Shown in pieces: positions 22,712-34,529 of a stretch of DNA of 64,000 nucleotides. Source of the DNA: Sipunculus nudus. Lineage: Eukaryota > Annelida > Sipuncula > Golfingiida > Sipunculidae. Under the pieces are notes generated by a model. The model worked only from the letters and a program-made list of their open reading frames with translations, was not told where the DNA came from and did no database searches. Made by a program: the position numbers and the translations under genes. Each line of letters opens with the position of its first letter. Positions within the stretch are counted from its first letter, which is position 1. Location: assembly GCA_026874595.1 (NCBI GenBank), contig CM049308.1, forward strand, positions 34,466,027-34,530,026. The letters are read 5' to 3'.

Positions 22712-25700
22712 TACTATTAAAAGAGAGGTGAACATGGAGTTACTCTGAACGTCAGCTGCTTACATGCATACTTGCGGCTCAATGTGCACACGCTTTTGGA
22801 CGAGTCCATCGAAACCTATAAGTAGGCCGCTCTCCAGCCTTGAAGGCAGAAGATAAACTGTTTGTCGACAGTCCAACACCAGCAGTGCGGGGAGAGCTAG
22901 AGGTATGTTACAGGTTTTACCTGACTAATTTTCGTCATATCCCGATAGAGTAATAAAATTAACGGCCAGTATATGATTCTGGGTTGACTCCCTAAGGATA
23001 TGTCCCAAAAGTGCATATGACGAAAATTTGTGACGTACCGGTAAGGGTTTATTCGTATCAGGTTTTTCAGAGTTGGTTTATCAGATCTCATTTTAACTCT
23101 ATACCCAGGAAAAATTTATTAGTCTTTTAAATATGGAAGAAATAACCAAAATTACCCCAGAATTGCCACACCCCCCCCCCCCCCCCCCCCTCCCCCAACA
23201 ACACACATCATTTTAGGCCCAAGGGAGGAAGTGTGCGATTTCTTTGAGAAATGACGCAAATATCATAAATTTGGGTTTAGAAATGGAGGTAGGTGTTGTG
23301 TATTTTTCTGAAGTCGACATGCATGATGCCTGCGGTCAAAACCCCTCTGCCCCCACACCCTCTGGCGGTCATAACCCCTCTGCCCCCACACCCTCTGGCT
23401 CCAAAGTTTATCTACAATTTTCCAAAAGGCACTCATTCTATTATCGGTACCCTTCTTTATATCTGGTTGTTTAGAACTTCGTGATGATCATTTGGTACTT
23501 TTATAATGTTTCTTTACTTTTGTAAACTATTTTTTTTTGTAGAAAAGTTTAGACATTCTGGTTTTATGAGGAAGAATTCATCAATATTTTTGTATAAAAT
23601 AAAGATTCATACAAAAACTTTGGAATTCTAATACGTCTGATGTGAACATTGTACCAATGAATATATATTTACATTTTTAAACTGTTTGCATATAATTTAA
23701 GTAATAATTCACATTTGCTAAACGAATAGCTGTATAATGACTTTTGATAATTTAAAATCATAATTAAGAATTACTATAAATGTGTTATTCACACCAAATA
23801 TTTCTCCACTAAAAGTAGCCATTATCAACCAGGAGAAAATATTCGCATATGCCAGCCTCAATCACCCGGAAACCTCGTTGACCTGTGGTATGTTGACGCG
23901 GGACTGCTAAATTCCTAAAAGTAGAACCCGAAGATGTCGGAAGGTGTCAAACCTAAAAAAATCAGATTTCCTAAATCATAAGTTTATCCTTAGTCCTTTT
24001 TTTCTGCACTGACATTTGATCAGATTGCCTGGCTTCTAATGGTTACAATACGATATATTTATGTATAAGCTGCAGACGTATATTGACATCCTACGTCCAT
24101 TGACATCCTATCATAGTTGTATGTATATTGACAGGACATGTATGAAAATGCGGATGCGGGGGACATTGATTTGGGTCTCTGTCTCTGTCTGTCAGTCTAA
24201 CTGTCACTCTGTCTGTCCGTCCGACAGGTTTTCGTTTCCGTGCGATACCTTTCCTAAATATTATCCGATTTTATTCAAAATTTGGGTCCGTGACTGCGAT
24301 CATACTCACCTTTTGTTGGAACTGGTTTTGGAGTGTCTGTCTGTCACTCTCTCTGTAGGTCCATTATCAGGCATAAAAACAACAGGATTCCAAAGCGAGG
24401 GACATTATTTCCACGAATTAGCTTGTTTTATCTTGAATATTTGCTTTTGTCGTACCAGAGTTGAGGCGGAAGCCGTCACAAATGCATTAGGAAGTCCAAC
24501 TATCTGCAGCAATGGGCGTTATTGCATAAGGAAACGCCATGTTGATTTTTGGTAAGAGGAAAAATTGCAGGTGCTAGTTGATATCAAATTTTGCATATAC
24601 ACCATGTCTGTATTCCTGCTGTTTATTATTGCACGTCCTCCAACTGGGGCATTTCACTCTGGTCTAACTTGTGAATGACAGATAGGAAACATGACCCATT
24701 AGTTGTCAGTTCATTGTTGCCTAGCATAAACACTGATGCACTTACTGTACAAAGCATACATTTGTAGCTGGATCATATGATCGATGGAAACCATTTTGCC
24801 GTTGAATTTTATTTATATATATTTTTTTTTCGCCGTCTATGCAATTCATCAGATTTACCAGACCGGCTCTCCAGCCGTCCGTTAACTCGCCTCGATAGAT
24901 TTTCACGAAACTTATTATTAATTAATAACCAAAATATTATCTCGTCAAGAGTTCGATTATGGACAAAATTTATGCTTTTTTATCAAGGTCAGAGGCTACG
25001 AGCATAACTTGTGCTGTCCACGTGATTACTTATAAGATTTATAATTGATTTTGGTAGAGTTTAGAGAAATGTTAGAACTACAATACCTCGCCTAAAAATG
25101 CCTTGCCTTGCGTCCATGCATAAACGTCTACTGTCTATTTGATAACCTAACAAAATCTTTGCTGGAATTTACGAAATTTACCATAACAACTAAACAATGG
25201 ATCCTTTCACCCGAGTTAGATTAGACATAATGCAAACATTCTAGTATATGTTTACATGTCATGCTCGCTGCTAGGTCTTTCATGAAAATGCCTAAAGTGG
25301 TTATCATCTGTCACGTTTGACCTGAGTGTGCAACACCTTCCTCCATTGATATGGTTCATTGGTGTGGGGACTCAGACTGGACACCCGTTTCTGCATTAAT
25401 GAATTGTCAGAGAACACCTCGGTTCATTACCATGTTGCCGCAATAACTTTCCAGGAATAAAATGCATTTTGAGGAAACCCAACAGGAATATTATCTAATA
25501 CAATATCTCACCTAGGTTCGATTCCTTGCATTATGCCTGCATATTTAATGAGGTAAGATGGCATTCAGACAATTAACTCATACATTTATTTTCCATTTAC
25601 AGATGCTGTCATTAGAAGGGGTTTTGAGCGCTGGTACAAATATGCCCTACCAGAGACCACTAAAATCAAAGGTTGTGAAAAAGGAAATTCACAACATACC

Positions 25701-26352
25701 ACACAAATTGGAATTTGCATTAGCTGATGAAACTACATGCATAAAAGCCTTGTGTAACAGTACTGAAGTAGGAGGAAAGCTCAAGGAAGGCAACACGTAC
25801 ATCATGAGAAATTTCATGGTTGGATCTCTCAACAAAATCCTTTTCAAGAATAAAACGATGATCACCAAAACCTGTAATCTGGATGTACCAGAAGACACCA
25901 CAAAAGCAGCACGACAGTTGATAAACCCATCGACACCCGCACTCCCGACTGTCAAGGAGATCGTTGAATCATCAGCAAATGTCAGGGAGTTGGTTACCAT
26001 TGAAGGGACGATTCAAAATGTAAGTTTATAGACCATGAATTATACTTGTGTAAAATTGGTAGCATGAAGAAAATTACGTAAGACAACCATACACTGGACC
26101 TACACTTTACTAACTTGACATGTACTTTGGACGTCCTGAAAACTTGTATGCTTATTAGATATAGGGCCCCTCTTGAATAAGGTAGTGCCCTTTAATAATC
26201 ACACTTTCTGTCTGTCCGTCGGTCAAACCGTCTTTCTGCATGATCGTCAAATTTGTACCCTGATGATAACTCCAGTTTGATTTAACATATAAATTTCAAA
26301 CTTTACCTATATATGGTCCACCCCTAAACCAACAACTCCATGACTTTGGGTT
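22712..26352 (+). repeat. Inverted duplication, left arm (~3.6 kb)
   Basis: Runs collinear, in inverse orientation, with 40820-44628. Shared landmarks in order: 'gagttactctgaacgtcagc' (22737 / ~44600), the TATA and 5' exon area, a homopolymer run (C-run 23170-23190 here, G-run ~44155-44180 there), the 'cagacgtatattgacatcct' block (24070 / ~43265), TCTGTCTG repeats, the coding exon (25603 / 41559) and the 'ccacccctaaa.caacaact' end (26320 / ~40850). It contains the promoter and first coding exon of an OB-fold gene. Confidence 0.9.
22817..22902 (+). promoter_or_regulatory. TATA promoter and 5' exon of the second OB-fold gene
   Basis: TATAAG at 22817-22822, a likely start near 22847, and a short non-coding exon ending at 22902 before donor GTATGT. 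In the inverted copy the donor is changed (CAATGT), consistent with that copy being dead. The promoter is far (2.7 kb) from the first coding exon, so the link is inferred from the parallel arrangement in the 4270-7661 gene and from co-duplication. Confidence 0.45.
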
Positions 26353-26760
26353 CATTAAGTCAAAGGTCAAGATCACAGGACCCACTTTTTCATTTTGTAT
26401 TATTTTCCATTATTAAAAAAAATAACATTTGTTATATATTTCTATATTTCATAATTTAGAGCTGTTAGCTTGTTGTCTGAAACTGGAAATGTTATAAAAT
26501 ATACATTAGTCTGAGTGGGTTTACATGAACGGTATACAAACATGCCTAAAATTGTTCCCTGTGTACAAAATGAGATTTTCTTCCAGGATGAAATACATAT
26601 AGGGGACGCAACGGGATCCATCAGGGTTGCCCTTTGGAGGGACAATGCGGCATCGCCTGTGAAAGTCGAAAATAGTGTCAAACTGACACATCTCGCCGTG
26701 AGGAGAGATAAATTCCTTAGCTGTAATCAGCTGGGGTCTACGGCGCATACAACAATTACG
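25603..26760 (+). CDS. Second RPA-like OB-fold gene, 5' part (two exons)
   Basis: Coding exon 25603-26019 (139 codons; acceptor TTTACAG, ATG at the exon start, donor GTAAGT) joins in phase 0 to 26587-26760 (58 codons; acceptor TTCCAG, donor GTAGGA). The protein includes KLEFALADETTCIKALC, VTIEGTIQN at the exon junction, and DATGSIRVALWRD, the same OB-fold signature as the 293-residue protein at 4879-7611 and with the intron at the same place. I found no convincing last exon downstream, so the gene may continue over a long repeat-filled intron or be truncated. A probable ssDNA-binding protein by family resemblance. Its inverted copy (41143-41559) is a pseudogene. Confidence 0.7.
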
Positions 26761-27920
26761 GTAGGAAAATGTTCCTACAATAATTGTAATTAAGACAAAC
26801 AACCTTACGTTGTCATGAGAATATGTCTGAAAATCATGTTTCTTTTTGTTTATACATTCTTCTCTCAGCAAACCTAGTCATCTATACTATACCTAGCTAT
26901 GCTCCATTGTCGGTTAGACTGGTGCATTTTGAAACCTTCAGATCGACAAATCCAAAATTCGGCACACTGTGATATGTCCCAAACGTCTCCTACAACACCG
27001 AAAACTGCGTCAATCAGACTTCAGTTTCCATTCAAACTTCTTATCACACTTCAGAAATGCTTAATATCAAAACCTCTATGTTTATCTTATAAGGGCCTCG
27101 CTTTAATAGCAGCGTGTGCTCTATAGTAATAACCCTGGGTTATGTCTGTCCGTCTGTCAGTCCAAAAATTCATCTACGGATGATAACGTTTCCATTCCCA
27201 TACGGATTTCAAACTTAAAATATAAATGACCCACCACTGAACCAAGAACCCTATTGATTTGAGGTCATAGGTCAAGGTGTTAGGACTCACAATTTTAAAA
27301 ACTTTATTGATGCATTTTTAGTCAAATTTTCCATGCCAGTCTTTCAATCTTCCTCATATATGACACCTGCCATTTCGCTTCAGTGTTAATAACTGTCTTC
27401 TGTCTCTGTCCTCTGTCTCTGCATGTATTTAGGCCTTTTATTGTTTTCTTTTTCCAAGCATCGGTCAACACACTAGAAGTCTATGGGCCTTCAGCAGGGC
27501 CCTACCTGACCTGTCAATATTCAGCTAGTATTAAATAAATAATCCCCCTAATATGTCTTATAGGCATGCCAGATCTCTGGTCAGAATTACATAATTTAGA
27601 AAAGTCATGGACCGTCTGTCTAACTCGGACTATTTGACACTGTTTTAACTAGAAACCTGTAACTGAATATGAAGAGAGAATTAGCGGATTCCCTATATTA
27701 GTCACCCTGTCTGTCTTTCTGTATACCCGTCAGATTTGTTTTCTGATAACTCCCCATTGGAAAAGAAATATGGATTTCAAACTTGAATTAAATATAGCCC
27801 ATCTCTAAAAAAAGAACTCCCTTTTTATTTTTGGGTCATTATATCAAATGTCAAGGTCACAAGGGCCATCTGTCTGCATATTTGTTTCTTGATGATTTCA
27901 ATTACCATATAGTTTTCAAA

Positions 27921-27960
<40 letters not shown>

Positions 27961-28030
27961 CCTCGAATTAAATAAAAACCCTTTGATTGTGGGGTCATGA
28001 GGTCAGAGGTTAAGGGGACAGTGTAGGTGT
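26150..28030 (+). repeat. Dispersed TCTGTCTGTCCGTC / AGGTCA repeats
   Basis: Four diverged copies (about 26150-26400, 27100-27330, 27690-27870, 27870-28020) share the order: TCTGTCTGTCCGTC-like stretch, 'gataactcc', 'atttcaaactt', 'tatggtccacc', 'aaagaactcc', then 'aggtcaaggtcac'. The last block holds AGGTCA half-sites of nuclear receptors. A (TA)n tract lies at 27923-27957. This type of repeat is common in marine invertebrate genomes. Confidence 0.7.
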
Positions 28031-28228
28031 TATTCAGTGTTATGTTAAATCACATTCTGATTCAAGGTTTGGGCTGAACAGGGTTTTGACTGGTCTGAAT
28101 CCCTCCTAGGATCTGGTCTGGACGTTATAAAAATATACTCATGATCAATTTTAGCTGAGTGACGTGACCCACAAGTCCTTGTTTCCCTTAAAACCAACAA
28201 TAGCCTTTACAGCCTCTTCCTCTCACAT

Positions 28229-28310
28229 TTTTATGCCCCCGCCACAAAGTAGCCGGGGCATATAGTTTTACCCATGTCCGTCATTCCGTCCTTCCGTCAT
28301 TCCGAAATAA
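28229..28310 (+). repeat. GCCCCCGCCACAAAG...GGGGCATATAG repeat head
   Basis: Short hairpin-forming head (GCCCC...GGGGC) followed by GTCCGTCATTCCGTCCTTCC-like minisatellite. From memory this head is a frequent dispersed repeat in bivalves and relatives. ORFs to 28604 follow it without recognisable product. Confidence 0.5.
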
Positions 28311-28609
28311 AACAGTTGTACTTTTTTTCGCAATGCCTGCAGATATTGGCCTGATTTTTGGTGTTAATATCTTTCATTGTATTTTCCACCTGCAATCTTT
28401 TACTCACTTGTTCTTCACTTGTTTGGGCCGCCATGTTTGTTTGTTGAACGTCCTCAGTGTCGTCTGTCGCTTTTTTACTGTCCTGGCCTCGTTTTATTTC
28501 GTTTTTTTTTCAATATTTCCGGTAACTGGCTGGTCTTTGGAACTTTTTGTCCTTCCTCTAGGAGGCATTTTCTTGGAATTCTATTTTTATGCTTAATTTT
28601 CTGATTTTT

Positions 28610-29140
28610 ATCACGGGCGCCGCCGGGACCGTCCTCACTAACTCTCAATGACCACCGAAGTCCTCCGTCAATAAAACTTCCACCTCTAAGGAGCGTGGCG
28701 CATATAATACAGTGTCCGGTACCCGCTAGCTTCAATGTGGGTCTTCTGCTGGGAAAAATGGTGGTGTTCATGTTAGAGATATAAGCTGTAACTGTATTCC
28801 ATGTATTGCAGGTAGATATGATAATTGTGAACAGAAAAGTATAGTCTCCCACTTTGAAAAGAGGTACTCTAGGTCAGATAGTCATGATGATGTAAGACAG
28901 CAGTCTGAAGATGTTAATGACTGTAATGATCTTGAAGATTTTATGTACATACATGAATATAATAATGAATATATTTCCAAATATGGAATAAGCCAATGAT
29001 ATTATTATAGTTTTATTAACATATACGAAACAATGACAGCATACAAATACACAGCACAACACAGTTTCAAAACCTCTGTCATATAATTCATTTCCAATGA
29101 ATCAAAATCTTTTTGAGAATCTACACTGAGAAGTATCCCT
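28610..29140. other. No recognised feature
   Basis: No gene, RNA or element recognised. Confidence 0.4.
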
Positions 29141-29149
29141 TGTTGATCT

Positions 29150-29650
29150 TTTATCTTAAGGTATTGTATTGTATCTAAAACTTCTTAATGCTTCCTCTTT
29201 ATATCTGCTTTTAATGAAACCATGTTGATCAGTCCTAATAATTGAAGATAGAATTTTCTTTATTCTTTCTGCAATAACCTTGGATGCAATTTAATAGTCA
29301 TTTTAAAAAGGGAATTCGGTCTCAAATTTTTTTATTAGTAATCTCTTTAGTTTTTTTCAATAAATGTTATCACAGCCTGCTTTTTAGAGGGAACGAATAA
29401 ATAACTAAAGATCCTATTTGTTAAAAACAATATTTATAGAATTTTATAGTTAACCGATCATTGAGCCTCCAGAGATTCTTACTTTTATAAAGATTAGCAT
29501 AAAATGTTTTAGAATGACCCAGAATACCTTTTTGACTTGTAACAAATTGGGCTGATTCTAATTTTAATTTCCGAATATGTTTCCTATTTCCTTTTTTAAT
29601 TTTTAGTTTCATCAGTATAGGGGGCGGCAGTAAAGTGTCAAGTCCCACCT
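29150..29650 (-). mobile_element. L1-like LINE reverse-transcriptase fragment (decayed)
   Basis: The minus-strand frame at 29421-29648 contains KGILGHSKTFYANLYKSK, a phrase typical of the segment before the reverse transcriptase core of L1/Tx1-type LINEs. The adjoining 29150-29400 is clearly similar to 63800-64000, whose frame reads RPNSLL, LLQKIL and HHGFIKGRY (RT blocks 1-3). No complete ORF. Confidence 0.6.
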
Positions 29651-30460
29651 TAATTTCTGAGCCGTTGGTATTTGGAAAACAAGGGAATTTCGACTTTTGA
29701 CCAGCAGCTAGGAAAAATAAAAATGTTTATTAAGAAATATTGATCTGCTGGTTTCTTTTGGTTGGAGCGCAATAGATACGTCCAGTTCCCCGAAGTAAGA
29801 ACTAACATTTTTTTTATAAGAAATAAAAGTTTAGAAATTGTTGTGATAAAAAAAGTGAAAATGACTATAATATATAATGATTTAATATTATTAACAAGGC
29901 CTACAGGCCTAATGCGAACCTGTGCAAAGTTTTGGAGTATGAATGGAGGTTTATTTTTTAAATTTGATTGATCCTCTTTAAGTCCTGCATATCTACCTGC
30001 ATAAATCACATTCTGGTAGCGACGGTTCATGTTCATCAAGTTTTCAGTCCACTATCAATTCAAGTAACGTTCTTAGAGAGCATTGGTCACTTAACCCGCC
30101 AACAATCTTGCCATTATTCACTACCTGAACAGAAATCAACATGATTTTTTTTTCTCTTACTAGATCTATACTATATTCACTCGATCATGGCACCATGTTT
30201 TGCGGCCAATTGTCGCTATTAGCAACAGTCACTTGCATCAAGAAGTATTCGGGCTGCTTAGATCATATTCAATAACATATTCGGTAGTTAATAAAACGCT
30301 TACACGCATGCGTGCATGACCGACTTTGTATTAGAGTAAACAGTGGAAACTTGCGTGTACGCGTTCAAGCACGAATTTGAGTTAAAACCGCACATTATCG
30401 CCCGCAAACATCAAGCGTCCGAGAGACTGAAGCACAAATTAGTATATTTCTTTGGAAAAT

Positions 30461-30560
30461 CGAAATAAAAAAAATTTTGATGCGGGGGGATAAACTTGTT
30501 GCGGACGGTGCCTGAGAACCATATCTTTTTTTTTGTTGTTGTTTTGGCCTGCGGCCCGAT
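30461..30560. repeat. Dispersed repeat ('tgcctgagaaccat' family), copy 1
   Basis: Shared with 54835-54935: 'gatgcggggg', then 'gcggacggtgcctgagaacc', then a T-run and 'ggcct'. Minus-strand ORFs in both places contain KRYGSQAP, which is only the translated repeat. Confidence 0.7.
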
Positions 30561-30783
30561 GATGTTGCACATGGTTTCGTCATTTTTGACAACGCCTAAT
30601 TGCTAACAAGTATCGTGTCATTTCAAATAAACCCGCTAGACCTATTAATAAGTTTCTTAACTCTTCAATGACACCTACAATGTGTGTGAACTATTCCATA
30701 ATAATCCAATATATCCGTATTTTTTCTGCATTTTTATGCCTGCCGTCCGAACACAGGCAAGTATGGTTTCTCGGGCATCTCTG

Positions 30784-30862
30784 ATTGGCTGATTGTGTTT
30801 GAGGGTAGCCGAAACCTTTGTAGTGTTGACCTTCGTCACTAGAGGGCCTAACTATTTATAAA
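30784..30862 (+). promoter_or_regulatory. CCAAT/TATA promoter upstream of 30944
   Basis: An ATTGG (inverted CCAAT) at 30784-30788 and TATAAA at 30857-30862, 69 bp apart, precede an ATG at 30944 by about 80 bp. The spacing is that of a Pol II core promoter. Confidence 0.5.
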
Positions 30863-30943
30863 CAAAGCCACGTGGTGAAGCAGAGGCCTATATTAGCGTG
30901 AAATTGTTCTTGATTTAACGGTAGTTCATGCCGTATAGCAAAA

Positions 30944-31322
30944 ATGGCAAAGAAGTCTTGTGCGTGGTGCGCCACGCACCTGTCAGCGGAGAAGCAATTC
31001 ATCTTATATCGAATTGTTCCTCGATGTGAACCGTCAATGTCGCTATGAGCAATATCTTTGGGTGTGTGTTCCAGAAAGAGTTGGAAAGGGGCGGGCAATG
31101 AAAGACGCCAACCTGGCTTTGTGTTATGACTGCTTTGTATGTGATGGACGGTTGGCCCGTTGTCAGCAACACGCTGCAACTGCTGAAGCGACCCTGAAAG
31201 CTAGGGTTTCTGAAACAAGTCAACTGAAGCGAGGGAAACATTTGGTCTCGGTACCGAGCAATTTAACCCTGTGGCTGGGGATTTCCTGGCAGGCTGGGCA
31301 AATTTGCAAGAACTGGACATAA
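30944..31322 (+). pseudogene. Zinc-ribbon-like gene remnant, frameshifted
   Basis: From the ATG at 30944 the frame reads MAKKSCAWCATHLSAEK up to a TGA near 31046. After a 1-nt shift the neighbouring frame carries on plausibly with LCYDCFVCDGRLARCQQ and remains open to 31322. The paired CxxC motifs (CAWC, then CYDCFVC) suggest a metal-binding domain built from both halves. No family is recognised. A promoter-like region precedes it, so a recently broken gene or a sequencing indel are both possible. Confidence 0.4.
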
Positions 31323-31329
31323 GTTTCTT

Positions 31330-32160
31330 TCTTGAAAAGGTTGCTTCTTGTATAGCTCGAGCAGATGAACGTCCCTTCAGATAATCCTGGCCAAAATGCC
31401 GTACCACATTTCTCGACGATCAGAACAGTTATTTTTGTCGCAGACAGAGAATGGACGCTGGTCTGTACACGAATGGACGGTCATTTATGCATGATCGTTC
31501 TAGCAGAATAGGGACTTCCCTAGCCGCGGGATCCTTTTGTACCATACCCTGACAAGGTCCATTCACCGCTAATAACATTATGTGTCTTTATTACGACTCA
31601 TATTGTTGTAACAATGGTCAATATTGTAGTAAAATGGACCATTTTTATGGTCAAAAACAGATCAGAGGTTTTTATTTTAGGCACTCGTGAAGTGAAACAA
31701 AGGGTTTAAATGGATTATTGATATTTTCCTTAATATATCAAAGGAACAATGTCCTAGTAACCCAATATTTAGTATGACGAGAGATTTTGGGGACATCTAA
31801 CTGTGAGCCGAATATGGGATTTGTAGGTCCAACGATTTCCAGTAGCGGGTGGTAATTAGGTGATGCCAGAGTTAAACTTGACAGTTACCAATCTATCCCT
31901 GAATTGCATTACATAACAAGCACAGTTGAATGGCACAAAGCTTACTTTTGCCATTTACAAACAAGTTAGTTTGACAGAATGCATTATTTTCCTATCTCAA
32001 ATCTTAGAATCTGGTATAATAACAAAATTTCTCATAAATTTTTATAAACATTTCCTGCTAGAGGATAGGAAATCTGAAATAGAATGTTGTTCTGTGGCCA
32101 TGTTGGCGGCATACTGATGTTTGATTACTCTCCGAGTCGTTCTTTATTGGTGGTTGCCAT
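31330..32160. other. No recognised feature
   Basis: No coding, RNA or mobile element recognised. Confidence 0.4.
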
Positions 32161-32164
32161 TAAC

Positions 32165-32690
32165 TGCCGGGCCCGAAAAAAAAAACTGACAGACGGACAA
32201 AGTGACAGACAGACAAAAAGCCAGACACTCCAAAACTCCAAAACCAATCCCAACCAAGGTATGCATAAGAGCAATGTCTGACCAAAATTTGAATAAAATT
32301 GGATAATATTTAGGAAAGTTTTCACTCAGAAACGAAAATCTGACGGACTAACAGACACAGTGACATGCAGACAGACAGAAATGACAGACACTCCAAAACC
32401 TATCCCAACCACGGTAAGCATGAGAGCAATCACTGACCAAAATTTTAATGAAATAAGATATTTAGGAAAGTAATCGCACGGAAACGAAAACCTGACGGAC
32501 GGACAGACAGTAACAGACAAACAGAAGCCAAACAGTCAAAAACAAATCCCAACCAAGGTATGCAGAGTACAATCACTGACCAAAATTTGAATGAAATCTG
32601 ATAATATTTAGGAAAGTTATCGCACGGAAACGAAAAAACCTGACGGACGGACAGAGACGGATAGACAGACGGACAGACAGACAATTCGAA
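32165..32690 (-). repeat. ~145-bp tandem repeat with CTGTCTGTC/FPCD-type unit
   Basis: About four units of 'acggaaacgaaaacctgacgg', 'acagacagac', 'cactccaaaacc.atccca', 'tgaccaaaatttgaat' and 'gataatatttaggaaag'. The same unit occurs once or twice in each arm of the inverted duplication (24180-24360 and ~42990-43160). The serine/cysteine-rich ORFs it produces on the minus strand are not genes. Confidence 0.85.
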
Positions 32691-33256
32691 ATCAATGTTT
32701 AGTTACAGATATGGCATCGATTTGTTGATGTTAACGAAGATATTTATAATGACTCTTAATTCCTTAATACGCAGTAGGTTCATATGTTGATGGGAAATTT
32801 TAATGGGAAACACAGTTATATCTAAAATATTTTTAAAAATCATATGATATCGCTCATGAGTATGTTTCCATTACCCATTTATGTCCATGCATTAGTACGA
32901 AGCCCCTTCCACTGCTGATGGTAGCCTGCATAATGCTGATACATCCAAACATCCAGAACTACAGTGAAACTTCGTCGAAGGTTGTGTTTAACACAGGTTG
33001 TAACAGCTTGTTAAAAAGGGAAGGTCACCTGCTATTTTGGTGTCAATATATATCAAACATAAGAGGCTTGCACAGTACTGAGCATTACTAATGCAATAAT
33101 AAACCTGCAAAGATGACATGAAATTGAACATATGTCTCTCTATTTTACCGATGAAGCCAGTTCTGACAAAACTTGTTAACTTTTTAAGCTATGTTTGTAT
33201 GAATTTGGCTTTTCTCTTCACACTGATTTAATGTTATCGCCATTGGTTAGTTACAG

Positions 33257-33423
33257 GCTGTGCGTGGGAAGTATATTTACCAAGACGAGGAAAGTGCCCC
33301 AATCTTGCAAGACAATGCACCAAAAAATAGCAGTCACCCTACAGAAACCGGGATCATTGATCAACGAAGAAACTCCGCAATCAATAAAATAATGCTTCTC
33401 CGTGGACTGGCGGTGACCAACAG
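33257..33423 (+). other. Possible isolated exon
   Basis: An open segment bounded by TTACAG (33251-33256) and a weak donor GTACTG (33424). It begins AVRGKYIYQDEESAPILQ. No family is recognised and no partner exon was identified, so this is a weak call. It might belong to the OB-fold gene started at 25603, but no similarity to the last exon of the paralogue is visible. Confidence 0.2.
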
Positions 33424-33995
33424 GTACTGTTCAAGGACACTAAAACTTATGGGCTACAGAGGTTTCCAAATACTTTGCAGCCTGCCAACAAAATAATCTG
33501 GGACATATGAAGTTCATAAAACCGGTTCTAGGTACTTTGCAAACTATGGATTAACTTGGGCACTTTGAACTGGTGTCAACAAATATCGAGAGGCAGTGTT
33601 CGCGTGCGGCGAACGCTTTTAATAATACATAATATGTGATTTTTTTAGTTCGATAGTTTATGACAAATAACAGCGACATCTAGTGACAAAGGTGAAACAC
33701 AAAATAAGGCACGTTAAAAACCGGAAAATCTAACGGAATCTCGGACAGATTATTAATTAACAGAACCGTGTTTTATTGGAGAAAATAATATCCAGTTCGA
33801 TTCTGAAGAAGCTTCATTTATAATTAATTAGAAGGTTATCAATAACCATACTTTTAAACAGACCTCAAAAGGTGATCCATAAAAACGTTATGGTGTTTTT
33901 TTTTTGTCATTGACTTATATGAAGGTCATGGGGTACCCTAAGGTCGATACCAATCGGCAGTGAACCGAATTTTTCTGTGTATTCATGTTCCAATA

Positions 33996-33998
<3 letters not shown>

Positions 33999-34068
<70 letters not shown>
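33999..34068. repeat. (TA)n microsatellite
   Basis: About 70 bp of uninterrupted TA. The IYIYIY ORFs here are artefacts. Confidence 0.95.
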
Positions 34069-34072
<4 letters not shown>

Positions 34073-34483
34073 CTTGCAACCTTGCATGTGACACTTTGTA
34101 TATTTGTAAAATACCACTCAATAATGTGATATTCATTAAGGTAGCATTCCATATTCCATATGTGCGTATGCAGTATGTAAGTGTATGTATCCATGAATCG
34201 CACCCATTGTATTCCCTAAGAGTAATTACCTATATACATATTCGTATGTAGCACGTTTCACTAGCTGAGGGAAGGAATTGAAAAGGCGTATACGTGCGGG
34301 GAAACTCCGAGTTAAACGTCAGTGTTAGTTTTCCTCTGGTAAGAGACCGTAAAATAATTGCAAAACTGTGATACAGTTTCATTAAATGTAAACACAATGT
34401 TGACTGGAAATTATGAATGATCATATAGCATGAGATTCTCGTTTCTGTGATAAGTATTAAAAAATATGTAACACGCTGCATGT

Positions 34484-34486
<3 letters not shown>

Positions 34487-34527
<41 letters not shown>
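34487..34527. repeat. (TA)n microsatellite
   Basis: About 41 bp of TA repeat. Confidence 0.95.

Positions 34528-34529
<2 letters not shown>

Noticed and set aside
28333-28604. Two hydrophobic ORFs after the GCCCCCGCC repeat head
   Set aside because: Overlapping frames of a dispersed repeat with no recognisable domain.
30856-31241. Minus-strand ORFs opposite the zinc-ribbon-like remnant
   Set aside because: Antisense shadows; no domain pattern.
32125-32684. Cysteine/serine-rich ORFs (SVCPSV, FPCD) here and at 24061 and 42808-43282
   Set aside because: They come from the TCTGTCTGTCCGTC minisatellite and flanking repeat; no start context, no conservation beyond DNA similarity.
33907-34203. 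ORFs with long IYIYIY runs here and at 46091, 50236, 53891-54215 and 62096
   Set aside because: They are translations of (TA)n microsatellites.
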